A stretch of DNA of 64,000 nucleotides from Hedera helix (Eukaryota > Streptophyta > Magnoliopsida > Apiales > Araliaceae), in contig OX359282.1 in NCBI GenBank assembly GCA_947179155.2, forward strand, positions 32,914,221 to 32,978,220. Direction: 5' to 3'. Position numbers and translations under genes: made by a program. The notes below the pieces were generated by a model that searched no databases, was not told the origin of the DNA, and worked only from the letters and a program-made list of their open reading frames with translations. Shown in pieces: positions 1 to 10,035 of this stretch (positions are counted from its first letter, which is position 1; each line of letters starts with the position of its first letter).

Positions 1-1286
1 AAAATATTATTAAATGATTAATAATATTAAGAATTTAATAAAATATTATTTAATGGTTTATAAAATTAGATAGAAGTTTAAACTATATTAAATGATTAAT
101 ATAGGTTTTATATGAGTAAAATATTATCAAATAATGATAATATTTTCTAAGTGTTTAATATACCCTTAATTATTTAATTATGTGATTAAGCGTTAGCAAA
201 TTAAGATGTACAAATGTTATTATATGAACCTAGATATATGATACTAATTGAAAGATCAACTTGATTAATTGTTAGGTCTGTTCAAAGGATATTAAGTTGT
301 ATTGGTTAGCTATAATCAATAATCGAGGCAAGTTCTCTAACCTTACTCAAATTTATATTGAGCAAGTATTCTATAATGAACTTGTATTTATTCTTACAAG
401 AGTTTAAGTGGCTTAATTATTGAAAATTAATCCACATCCATATTGTTTATGAATTCGCACATAGTGCATTTGAAGTTTTATAGTTCTTTGATTTATGAAT
501 TGTTAAGAATGTCTAAGTTAATTGTTTGGCTAAACACTGCATGTATAAATTCAATAACTTGAATACTTTTAAAAGCTTATCTAAACCGGTTGGTGTGGAT
601 TCTTATACTAAGTCTGAGAACGAACAACCCTAAATAAGTGGATTATATGTCGAAAAACCGACATTTGCATAAGATATCTGAATGTTATGCATATACAACA
701 GATACAAGAGGCTGATCCCCTCAAGTGTCAAAACAATAAAAGGATCATATACATATTTGATTTACGTTATGTATTAGTTCATGGTCCTTCAAGGTCACTC
801 AGCAATAAAAACTCAATTATTTTTTTTCATTGAAATTTGATTCGTGTTCTTTCACAATTTTTATACATTGTTAAAAACTCTAAACTCATGATATGTCAAA
901 TCTTGAATTTACTATTCTTAAACTTGCCGAGGAAGCTAGTTGTTCATCCTTACTATATCATGAACCATTTTTCAGCTAAGCCTGAATCCTCCAAGAAGGA
1001 CAAGGATAAGGGAAAAGCCAGGGCTTAGATTAAATTATTGCATGTTAGATATGTTAATTGTTTAATATGTTATTGCAGTTTATAAATCTTTTGTAATCCC
1101 TTAAGATATGTACTGTTTATATTAAGGTTATAAGACCTTGGGATGGTAGTCCTTTTTATAAGAAATATTTATGTATTATTCCGTAAAATTTAAATGAAGA
1201 ATATGTATTTAGCTGTTATTATGTTTTGTATTGTGAGCACTAAACACGATGTTATGGAACCCGGATTTGGGGGCGTTATAATTACA
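1..1286 (-). mobile_element. Ty3/gypsy 3' LTR (partial, runs off left edge)
   Basis: Read on the minus strand this begins TGTAATTATAACGCCC at 1286, directly after a purine-rich tract at 1290-1300, as a 3' LTR would. The terminal motif (GCCCCCAAATCCGGG) resembles the reverse complement of the ends of the two solo LTRs at 29169-34292, so a related family is likely. The other end lies outside the window. There is no host gene here; the short reading frame at 837-1028 looks like chance. The orientation rests on the tract and the neighbouring gag, because the ends of such LTRs are partly inverted. Confidence 0.55.
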
Positions 1287-1289
1287 TTA

Positions 1290-1300
1290 CCTCCCCCTTA
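1290..1300 (-). other. Polypurine tract next to the gypsy 3' LTR
   Basis: On the minus strand the sequence reads TAAGGGGGAG followed by GTAA and then the LTR start. This is the usual place and composition of the primer for plus-strand DNA synthesis in Ty3/gypsy elements. Confidence 0.6.
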
Positions 1301-1639
1301 AAAATATTTGGTCCTCCAGATTTCCAAACCATAAGCATATATCTAAAAATAACATGTTCAAATAACAAAAGAGTTAAATACCTTATTATTGGTTGCCTGA
1401 AAGTTGAAACACTCATCCTCGAGTTAGCCTTGGACTTGTTATGGTTACTTCCTCCTTCCTTGCATCTCCTTTAGGTGGAGGGTTCTTGGGACATTACGAA
1501 ATTTTATGACCTAACTCTCCATAATGAAAGCACGCACCCGTATTCCAATGATATTATTTATCTGGGTGGTTCTTACCATAGCTCCCACATTTTAATTTGT
1601 CCTATTGGTTTACTTGATTTCCCCGAAATTTATCGGTTT

Positions 1640-2335
1640 GGTTATTTATCTTTTTTCGCAGGTCCCCCATGGATCGACTCTCCCCTAGAAGGTTCCTTCC
1701 TCTTTCGATTGACATTCTTCCCATTTTTAATCTCTATTAGGTCCTTCTCAATAACCAATGCCTTATGGAGCACCGCATCATATGTGGGTAGCTCAAAAGA
1801 TGTAACGCCGTGCCTTATGTCGACCTGTAACCTGTCCTCTAACCTACAGGCTTTTGTCACCTCTTCTGGTATTAAGGTAGGTGCATACTTAGCGAGCTTT
1901 GTAAACTCGGCTTCATATTGGGCAACTGGCTTGCTCCCTTGTTCTAGCCTAATGAATTCCTTCTCCTTTTATGCCTGAATCGTTCTAGGAAAATACTTGT
2001 TGGTAAATGCCTCTTTGAACATGCTTCAAGTGTAGGGTTAGGGATTTTCCTTTTTTTTCCTTTTCTCCAGAAGCCACCAATCATAAGCTCTACCCTGCAG
2101 TTGGTAAACCGCCAACGTCACCTTATTAATTTCGGTACTCCTTAAAAAGTCAAACGCTTTCTCCATTTCTTGAATTCACTTCTCAACGATAATAGGGTCT
2201 GTAGTCCCTTCAAATATGGGTGGGTTCAATCGTTTGAATTTTGCTACTATGTCACGTTGCCCAGAGTGTTGATTTTGTACTAATTGGGCTAAGGTATTAA
2301 TGAGTTCCACATATTTTCTACGTCCTCGATGACGA
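1640..2335 (-). pseudogene. Degenerate Ty3/gypsy gag
   Basis: This encodes part of a retrotransposon capsid protein. The minus-strand translation shows features of the Retrotrans_gag family: an N-terminal stretch with LNPPIFEGTTDP near 2200-2240, then the AYDWW-like motif near 2080, and a C-terminal piece with EDRLQVDIRHG and a basic tail at 1642-1860. It is broken by an in-frame stop soon after the TTDP motif (about 2185) and by at least one frameshift around 1975-2050. No protease, RT, RNase H or integrase is present between it and the polypurine tract 340 bases downstream, so pol is missing altogether. It is either a deletion derivative or a gag-only non-autonomous element. No 5' LTR was recognised on its right side. 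Confidence 0.6.
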
Positions 2336-2340
2336 AAATT

Positions 2341-2700
2341 TAACTAAAGAAATCTTTTTATAAAAAGTCCTCTTACAATAAGGTCTTTCACAAAATTGGA
2401 GGTCTTATTGTTGGTCCATATATAGTTTATGAAAGGAGGAAAAATTTGAGAAATAACTGATGTAGAACTTAAGTTAGACTTGGATATTACAATAGAAGTT
2501 TTCCATAATTTATAACTCTTGTTTGACACCCGCTTTAGGGTATACATTGTTTTTCATAATTCATAGTTACTGATTATACATTGTTTGACTCTGGTAAATT
2601 TTAATCTTCTTGTTTGACCACCGATTTACATACTCCAAGTGGGGTGTTCCGATGACACCTCCTTTTTTATTCCACCTAATTGAAGGGCTAAAAAGAAAAC
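2341..2700. other. No gene seen; expected 5' side of the gypsy remnant
   Basis: This stretch should hold the leader and 5' LTR of the minus-strand gypsy remnant. I could not recognise an LTR or primer-binding site in it. Two near-identical words (tatacattgttt, ttgtttgac) recur around 2515-2610. Confidence 0.35.
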
Positions 2701-2873
2701 CTTCATTGCTGGACGAAAAAATTGGATTGTACGGCGTGGGTTGCCTTAATGACTGTAATTTTTCGCTCCGGACACCAAGAGATATATGACTTCATTGTTG
2801 GCCGAAGGAATTGGATGTACGGGGTGGGTTCACTGGGTTGCCATGATGACGGTAATTTTTTGTTCCTTACACC

Positions 2874-2934
<61 letters not shown>

Positions 2935-3080
2935 CTTCGTTGTTGGATGAAGGAAGGTTTGTCTTGATGACGTTAATTTTTCGCTCCTTGCACCAAGATA
3001 TATATGACTTCATTGTTGGACGACGAAATTAGATGCACGGGATGGGCTGTCTTGATGGTGGTAATTCTTTCTTTGTTACA
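2700..3080. repeat. Minisatellite, four units of about 75-145 bp
   Basis: Four copies of a unit that starts with CTTCATTGTTGGACGA (near 2701, 2790, 2934 and 3008) and continues with a conserved part containing GATGACGGTAATTTTTCGCTCC and an ACACCAAGATATATATGA tail. The second unit has its terminal ATATAT tract expanded into a long (TA)n run at about 2876-2931, so the microsatellite grew out of the minisatellite unit. Reading frames through this area only reflect the repeat. Confidence 0.75.
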
Positions 3081-3186
3081 TCCAAGACAATTTTTTCCTC
3101 CTTTCACCAACGCACCTTTATGCTTTGTTGGACCAAGGAGCATTTTGCAAATTTCTGCCGTGCAGCCTTCCTCCTGTAAGTCAAGT

Positions 3187-3625
3187 TACTCAACCCACCA
3201 CCCGTCATCGTAGTTGACGGGTGATAATTGATTTTTTTTTTTTTTTTTTAATATAACTTTAACAAAAAAAAAAAAAAAAATTCAATTTCCACCCGTCAAC
3301 TAAGATGATGGTGACGGGTGGTAGGTTGAGTTTTTTTTTTTTTTTTTTAATATAACTTTAACAAAAAAAAAAAAATTCTCACTCGTTATCTTAGTTAACG
3401 GGTGGAGTGTTGAGTTTTTTTTATTTTTATTTTTATAATATAACTTTAACAAAAAAAAAAAAACAAATTCAATTCCCAGATGACGGGTGGTGGAAATTTT
3501 TATTTTTTTTTGTTAAAGTTATATTAAAAAAAAAAAAAAATTAAACACTCCACCCGTCAACTAAGATGACGGGTGGACTGAGAATTTTTTTTTTCCTACC
3601 CGTTATCTTAGATAGCAGGTGGGAC
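3187..3625. repeat. Fold-back array of ACCCGTCA hairpin units
   Basis: About six units each carry a short palindrome of the form ACCCGTCAACTAAGATGACGGGT (near 3199, 3290, 3385, 3480, 3553 and 3597), separated by a spacer containing TAATATAACTTTAAC flanked by poly-A or poly-T. The first three spacers face one way; the spacer at about 3520 is the reverse complement, so the array itself is an inverted repeat centred near 3470. It ends in TATGGACCATTCCCC at about 3704-3718, very like the right end of the fold-back element at 15183-15769. Confidence 0.7.
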
Positions 3626-3718
3626 TCCATCTTATCCATTAAAATCATTATTTCAACGGTTGAAGATGCATTTGCTGGAATAGTGTCCATAACAAACGCT
3701 TGCTATGGACCATTCCCC

Positions 3719-3744
3719 ATATATATATATATATATATATATAT
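3719..3744. repeat. (TA)n microsatellite
   Basis: Uninterrupted TA dinucleotides just left of the copia LTR. Confidence 0.9.
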
Positions 3745-3766
3745 TGTAGGATTTTAATAATATGTA

Positions 3767-4217
3767 TGTTATCACAAGTTTACACAAATACATTAACGAG
3801 AACCAAAATCATACCCTCGAAGCGTGATCTTTTGGTGCGGAAGAACTCATACGGTTTAAATGCCAAACTCAAACCCAAACAGTCGTCTCCGAACTACAGA
3901 ATGAGAACGGAGAACAAATTCGCGATCCGTCACAATTTGGGAATTCAGTTGTTATGTTTTGAGCTCTGTATCTATTTTTTGGCTTAATCAATATACTGTA
4001 TATTGATAACTGATGATGGGATGATCCTCAAATGAACTGAGGTCGTGGGTTTTATAAGCGTAGTGGTTTAATCCACTCCCTATAAAACCTTCAACCACTC
4101 AGTCAACTTAACGTTATAATTATAACGTTAAAGACTGAGTCTCAATAGCCATCTGACTAACAACCAAATGGGCTGCACCCTCCATGGGCGCCCCATTTAG
4201 ATATCCAAGATCTAACA
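3767..4217 (-). repeat. 3' LTR of the Ty1/copia element
   Basis: Minus-strand ends are TGTTAGATCTTGG at 4217 and CTTGTGATAACA at 3767, giving TG...CA with the short terminal inverted repeat TGTTA/TAACA and a length of 451 bp. The LTR directly follows a GGGAGA tract. A TATAAAAC box on the minus strand lies near 4050-4057. The reading frame across 3700-3987 is the LTR itself, not a gene. Confidence 0.8.
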
Positions 4218-4228
4218 TCTCCCACTCG
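4218..4228 (-). other. Polypurine tract of the copia element
   Basis: The minus strand reads GAGTGGGAGA immediately before the TGTTAGATC start of the 3' LTR, a classic Ty1/copia plus-strand primer. Confidence 0.8.
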
Positions 4229-5605
4229 CCCATGGCGGGGACGACGTAATCATCACAACTGCCAAAAAATTAGCTCAAACCAAAATAACATGTATCCATA
4301 TTTGCCGGATCGTGCAACCGTTGAGTTCACCTGTAATGTGGGAGCTCTACACCAAACCCGTTAGGGCCAACATAGAGGCATCTACCCTTTCAAGAAAATA
4401 GCGCGGGAGCTCTCACGTCAAACTCAATTAGTTCACGTAGAGACTACAACCTATAAACTCATAGTACCTCAGACACATTTGAATTTCACTAGGTTAAGTA
4501 TCTCTAATCCCTCAAAGAGTCATACTTAACCACCTTTGGGCCCAAGTCCATTTCGTATCTCACTTATTACAATATCGCTATCGAAGCGCTATAGTTGTCG
4601 ACAATAAGTGCAGAACGAGGTGAAATCAAATTATCTTCCTTTTGCCCTAATACTATTAAGATATGAATTAACTGCTTTCCCAGAATCGGTCCTTAGAGTC
4701 TCATCAATTTTGACCTTAGGAATCGAAACCAAAGTAGCAACACTAATCCATGTCTTTGTAGTATAGTCAAAGATCACAAATAGCACTTGATGTAGGAATA
4801 AAGATTTTGTCATACAGGACTCACACGGTGAGGAAACAGGGATCCATTCACTCACCTCCTTTACATGGTCGTTAAGCACATGTAACACTCTCACAACATA
4901 CTATTCTATAGCCTTGTTGTGCGGACCTTAGTCTAGTCACTCCTAGAGTGTCTAACTCGAACATTTCAAAAATGCTCGCTTATCAAAGCGCCACATTTAA
5001 AATTTCGCGTCCGGTTATCATGTTATGGCAGACAATCTCATCTATAAGAGCATATGTCATATGGTCATGTCGTACGGATTTTAGTTCAGTCGCACCACAA
5101 GCGCCTAACTCGAATTTCTAGATTGCTCGCTTTCCCAAGCGCCAACTCTGAAATTTCGCATCCGGCTATCAATACAGGTTAATATAGATGGTGGGGCATT
5201 CTATATTCAGTTAATCCAAATTAACCTCATCTTGGCTCATGCCAAGGCGACATAATATTTCATATTGCTTGCTATCAAGCGCCAATTGATTGTTATCCAA
5301 AACATTAAAGTTCGCTACTCAAAGCGCCAATATGAACTGTCTCAATCTTGCTCGCTCTTCAAAGCGTCAAGGGTGATTGCTCGTGTGAGTGAGCCAATCA
5401 ACCTGGTGACATATATTTAGTGTGTACATATCCAATATGCATAATAACTGTGTGAACCATTAATATTTATCTTATGCGCTAAAATAACACAATCATGGGT
5501 AAGAACAAATGAATCTCGCATAAACGATAAATATCTCGATACAACAATGAATAGCTTTAATACAAGCCAAATAATGAGTGATATATAATAAAATAAGAAA
5601 GTACA
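4229..5605 (-). other. Long 3' non-coding region of the copia element with AAGCGCC repeats
   Basis: About 1.4 kb lies between the RNase H stop and the polypurine tract. It holds five degenerate repeats of TGCTCGCTT-AAAGCGCC (near 4973, 5124, 5259, 5311 and 5348), each able to form a small CGCTT/AAGCG hairpin; the first two also share ATTTCGC(A/G)TCCGG. The open frame at 4631-4894 matches no family I recognise and is probably chance. Confidence 0.6.
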
Positions 5606-6247
5606 TCAAACCCTACGAAGTCCTAAGGAACAAACATGCCTACAAAAAGCATCTCTCGGTATCGATTTCGTCAAGGGATCCGTTACCATAAGGTCAGTGG
5701 GCATGTACTCCAATATCACCTCATTATTTGCTATGTTCTCTCTCATGAAGTTCATCCTCAAATCAATGTGCTTCGTCCTACTGTGATACTTAGGGTCATT
5801 AGTGTAACCTAGGGCCGCTGTGCTATCACAGTAAACAGTCACAGGATTTGAAGCATGAGGGACGACTCCAAGATACTCGAAGAATCTCCTCAACCATATG
5901 GCTTCCTGAACAGCTGACGTACATGCTACAAACTCCGACTCCATTTTTGAAAGAGCAACGCAAGTCTGTTTCTTGCTACACCAAGTGATGGCACCACCAT
6001 GTAGCAAGAATGCATATCCTGAGGTCGACTTGCGCACCCCTTGGTTACCTCCCCAACTAGCATCAAAGTAACCAATCAATCGCAGGTCCGGTCCTCCATA
6101 GCACAACATGTAGTCCAAAGTACCTTTCAAATATCGCAAGATCCTCTTGATTGCCCTCCAGTGAGTAATTCCAGGGTTTGACTGATAACGACCGAGATAA
6201 CCGATTACATATGCTATGTCAGGCCGAGTACACACAACTGCATACAT
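5606..6247 (-). pseudogene. Ty1/copia RNase H domain
   Basis: This C-terminal part of the copia polyprotein would degrade the RNA strand during reverse transcription. Visible hallmarks are the entry motif VCTRPDIAYV, then GYFDASWGGN with the first catalytic aspartate, KSTSGYAFLLHGGAITW, SKMESEF (catalytic Glu region), VYCDSTAALG with a further Asp, and the terminal SRTKHIDLRMNF. It is in the same frame as RT but separated from it by a stop at 6248-6250. The end at 5606 is the natural stop after GLRRV. The domain itself is uninterrupted. Confidence 0.9.
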
Positions 6248-7345
6248 TTACTTTCCTATAGCACTGGCATACGGGTAGTGGGACATTTTCTCAATTTCCT
6301 CGGGAGAATTAGGGCATTGCTCGGGTCCAATGGCATCGCCTTTAGCGATATGAGTGTCTATGAGTTTGCAGTTGCTCATTTGGAATTGCTCCAGAACCTT
6401 CTTAAGGTAAGTCTCTTGAGACAAACCAAGAAGCTTTCTTGAGCGATCTCTATAGATCTTAACTCCAAGAACATAAGTTGCTTCTCCCATGTCCTTCATC
6501 TCAAAGTTAGAGGACAACCACCCTTTAGTGGTAACAATCATCTCCTTATCGTTCCCAGCTAGTAGGATGTCGTCGACATACATCGATAGGATAAGGAATT
6601 TATCTTTGGATCGTTTAATATACACACAATGGTCTTCCTCGTTCATCGTAAACCCATCACTAATGACGGCTCGATGGAATCTCAGATACCATTGCCTAGA
6701 TGCCTGTTTCAAACCATAGATAGAACGTTTGAGCTTGCAGACTTTGCGCTCTTGTCCTTCTATGATGAAACCCTCGGGTTGATCCATGTATATCTCCTCA
6801 GCTAAATCTCCATTGAGAAAAGCTGTCTTAACATCCATTTGATATAACTCTAGATCCAAATGTGCGACAATAGCTAAAATGAGGCGAATTGAGGCAAACC
6901 TCACAACTGGTGAGAATGTCTTCTCGTAATCAATTCCCTCTTGCTGGGTGTAGCCCTTGGCTACAAGACGAGCTTTGTACCGATCGATGGAACCGTCCGC
7001 CTTGCTTTTGACTTTAAGAACCCATTTGTTCCTAATAGCCTTTCGCCCTGGTGGAAGGTCAACCAAGTTCCAGACTTGATTAGTCCTCATGGATTCCATC
7101 TCATCTATCATTGCAGTCATTCACTTATCACTAGCAGTAGATGATAGAGCATCTCGATAAGATCGAGGTTCCTCATCTTCATGCGTATCGGCCAGAAAGG
7201 CATTCCCCTCAATCTCAAAGAGACGACGTGGAATGTTACCCCTTTGACTTTTACGCATTTGAGGAACAAGAGACTCTTCATTCGATGGAAAAGTACTGCT
7301 TGAAGGCATGTCACTCCCACTATCTACAGGAGCCTGAGGAATTGC
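6248..7345 (-). pseudogene. Ty1/copia reverse transcriptase (RVT_2) and linker
   Basis: The RT domain begins near 7110 and shows NKWVLKVKSKADGSIDRYKARLVAKGY spread over the first residues, FSPVVRFASIR, YQMDVKTAFLNG with the first catalytic Asp, RSIYGLKQASRQWY, and the catalytic YVDD box at about 6560. Just upstream lies the acidic linker with DLIEMLYH/SYRDALSS near 7140-7170. One stop interrupts the linker-RT junction (7121-7123, where the family normally has Trp) and another closes the domain (6248). The catalytic residues are intact, so inactivation came from nonsense changes rather than active-site loss. Confidence 0.9.
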
Positions 7346-8763
7346 CTAATCGGACTCTACTGTACGAGTTGGGGCGCTCAAATCTTCCTCCATCTCATAA
7401 AAGTTCATCTCTTTGCTCATATCACCTTTGCTAGGGAAATCCATCTCAAGGAAATCTGCATCTCGTGACTCTATCGCCGATACAGTCCCATCAGTTTGCT
7501 CTCCAACAAACACACAACCTTTGGAGTGTTCAGAATATCTTACAAAGATACACTTCTTACCCCTCGGGCCCAACTTTGCATGTTCATGAGAAGTGTTGTG
7601 CACATAAGCTGCTGATCCCCAAGGCCGCATATGGCCCAATTCGGGCTTTCTGCCGGTCCACAATTCATATGCGGTGGACTGAACGGATTTCGAAGGTACA
7701 CGATTAAGTATATATGTCGCAATCAATAATGCATCACCCCAATAGGAGATAGGCAAATTTGTTTGCGCCATCATAGACCTAACCATGTCTAATAATGTCC
7801 GATTCCTCCTCTCCGCCTCACCATTTTGTTGCGGAGTTCTAGGGATTGTCAGTTGCCTGATTATCCCTCTTTCCTCAAACAGTTCCTTGAACTGATCGGA
7901 CAGATACTCGCGGCCTCGGTCAGTTCGAAGTGCCTTAACACTTTTATCTAACAGTTTCTCGACCTCAATCAAATAACGTCTCAAGCATTCTAATGCTTCA
8001 GACTTATGAGAGATCAAAAAAGTATATCCGAAGCGCGTATAGTCATCTATCATTGTGAGAAAGTAGGAACGTTCATGCCTTTCTTTCACATTCATAGGGT
8101 CACAGATGTCTGAGTGAATGAGTTGCAATGGCGTTTCTGCCCTAGTGGCTTTACCAAATGGTTTCTAATTGACTTTCCTGCTAGACAATGTTCACAAGTG
8201 GGTAGATTGACTTTAGCGAGTGGGCCTAAAAGACCTGCTCGAGCTAACCTAGTCATTCTATCCTGTCCAATATGGCCTAATCTAGCATGTCATTGAATTG
8301 AACTAACATTATCATTCTCAACAAGCAACGAATATGAATCATTACTATTAATGCTAGAATCAACAGTATATAAAACCATAAAACCATTATTAATAAAACC
8401 ATATCCAAAAATATTCGTCCCATGCGAAATTATTACAACGTTGTTCTCAAAACTAACAGAATAGCCTAAACGAAGTACTGACAAAACAGAAAATAAATTT
8501 TGCCGGACATCCGGCGCATAAAATACATCATATAGGGTCAATGCAGAGCCTCCTCGCATTTCCAGTTTGTAAGTGATAGTGCCTAGCACGTCCACACTGG
8601 AATCATTCCCCATGAATACTTTTCTGCCAGCCGGAATGCGGCGGTATTCCACGAATCCACTCCGATCTCTAGCTATGTGGTCCGTTGCTCCTGAATCTAC
8701 AATCCACATATAGAGAGAATGAGCAACCATAACAGTACTTGATACTAAGCACATAGATAGATT
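7346..8763 (-). pseudogene. Ty1/copia protease, GAG-pre-integrase and integrase
   Basis: The first part (8290-8763) holds the aspartic protease motif WIVDSGATDHIA near 8690 and the downstream LYDVFYAPDVRQNLFS motif. A stop at 8290, again at a conserved Trp position, precedes the GAG-pre-integrase segment HARLGHIGQDRM, whose Zn-binding HxxxH and CEHC ligands can be read at 8165-8290. A frameshift near 8155 then moves to the integrase core (7346-8128): HSDICDPM with the first catalytic Asp, MIDDYTR, ALRTDRGREYLS with the second Asp, and QQNGEAERRNR with the Glu. The core ends with a TAG at 7346-7348, probably a former CAG. Confidence 0.9.
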
Positions 8764-10035
8764 AGGACTAGGAATTACCTTCTTCGGCTCAGTGCATTCA
8801 TGAGCGAAGTGTCCCGCCTTGTCACAATTGTAGCATGTCATCTTGGCCTTGTCCTTTTTGCCAGCACCTCGCTTGCCTCTTTTTCGTTTGCTGACACCAC
8901 CACTCGCAACCATCTTATGCGTAGTAGGATTACTCACAGCCATCTTAGGCGCAGTAGGATTAGCAGATTTCTTGCCCTTTTTTGGCTTGAACCCTTTATA
9001 AGTGCTCGATTCAGCTACATATGCCCTAGAGGACTTGAAAACTTAAAGGCGCTCAACCTCGAGCTCAAGGTGGCGACGAATATCATCAAAATTTCTGATA
9101 TTCTCGTTATGGGTCATGTTGACCCGCATATGTTCCCAACTGTCGGGAAGAGAGCGAACCACTGCTGAAATCTACTGCTTGTATGACAGCTGAGTGCCAC
9201 CGGATTTTAATTCTCGGATCATGTTAGCCATGATTCGAAGGTGTTGTTTCATTGTGTGGTTATCACATTTTTTATAACCATCGAATCTTATGGCTAACTC
9301 TTTCAGCCTTGTCAGCAAGGTGCCGCCAAACTTCGTCTTGAGAGCTTCCCACATCTCATGTGTCGTTGAGTATTGTTCATACTCAAACAGGAAGTCGTTG
9401 TTTATGCAACTCAGGAACGTTATGCGAGCGATTCGGTCCTTTTTGCGCCAACTTTCGAAGGCTACAACCTTGACCGGATCCTTTGCATCTTCACCGTCTG
9501 GTTTTGTCATTTTGGATAGCATATGTTCCCAACTGTCCGGAAGAGAGCGAACCACTGCTGAAATCTGCTGCTTGTATGACAGCTGAGTGCCACCGGATTT
9601 TAATTCCCGGATCATGTTAGCCATGATTCGAAGGTGTTGTTTCATTGTGTGGTTATCACATTTTTTATAACCATCGAATCTTATGGCTAACTCTCTCAGC
9701 CTTGTCAACGAGGTGCCGCCGAACTTCGTCTTGAGAGCTTCCCACATCTCATGTGCCGTTGAGTATTGTTCATACTCAAACAGGAAGTCGTTGTTCATGC
9801 AACTCAGGAACGTTATGCGAGCGATTCGGTCCTTTTTGCGCCAACTTTCAAAGGCTACAACCTTGACCGAATCATTTGCATCTTCACCGTCTGGTTTTGT
9901 CATTTTGGATAGCAGGGTTTCTTCAACCTCTTGCTCCTCTAAGACCATCCTAACCTTACGGTGTCATACATCGTAATTATCTCTGTCTAACTTGTTTCCT
10001 TGATTAAGATCTGCGATTATGTGTTTTGAAGTCAT
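8764..10035 (-). pseudogene. Ty1/copia gag (UBN2 type) with internal 131-codon duplication
   Basis: The start codon at 10035 opens MTSKHIIADLNQGNKL, a typical start for this family. The UBN2-type capsid follows and a CCHC zinc knuckle (CYNCDKAGHFAHEC) sits at about 8795-8840 after a Lys-rich stretch. The segment 9521-9913 is repeated as 9128-9520, 393 bp apart, in frame, with roughly a dozen differences, so the predicted capsid carries its central domain twice. Stops lie at about 9964 (after NYDV, Trp expected), 9172 (CAG to TAG; the other copy keeps CAG) and 9043. Confidence 0.85.
9128..9913 (-). repeat. 393-bp tandem duplication inside gag
   Basis: Copies at 9128-9520 and 9521-9913 are about 97 percent identical by eye. 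Both begin on the plus strand with CATATGTTCCCAACTGTC-like sequence (one base differs) and end with GTTTTGTCATTTTGGATAGC. The length is an exact multiple of three. Confidence 0.95.

Larger units (their letters stand above)
3767..10035 (-). mobile_element. Ty1/copia LTR retrotransposon, nearly complete, inactive
   Basis: On the minus strand the domain order is gag, zinc knuckle, aspartic protease, GAG-pre-integrase, integrase, reverse transcriptase, RNase H, polypurine tract, 3' LTR, the order of Ty1/copia (integrase before RT). The gag start codon is at 10035 and the LTR ends at 3767. The leader upstream of gag probably extends to about 11000. I found neither a 5' LTR matching 3767-4217 nor the usual initiator-methionine-tRNA primer site. 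Seven in-frame stops (about 9964, 9172, 9043, 8290, 7346, 7121, 6248) and a frameshift near 8155 rule out a working polyprotein. Confidence 0.9.

Noticed and set aside
1475..1978. Plus-strand 167-codon open frame
   Set aside because: It is antisense to a recognisable gypsy gag and has no domain of its own.
4631..4894. Minus-strand 87-codon open frame downstream of copia RNase H, possible extra (env-like) gene
   Set aside because: No signal peptide, membrane segment or known motif; it lies among non-coding hairpin repeats and is short enough to be chance.
7465..7707. Plus-strand frames within the copia pol region
   Set aside because: They are shadows of the minus-strand integrase and RT, which carry clear catalytic motifs.
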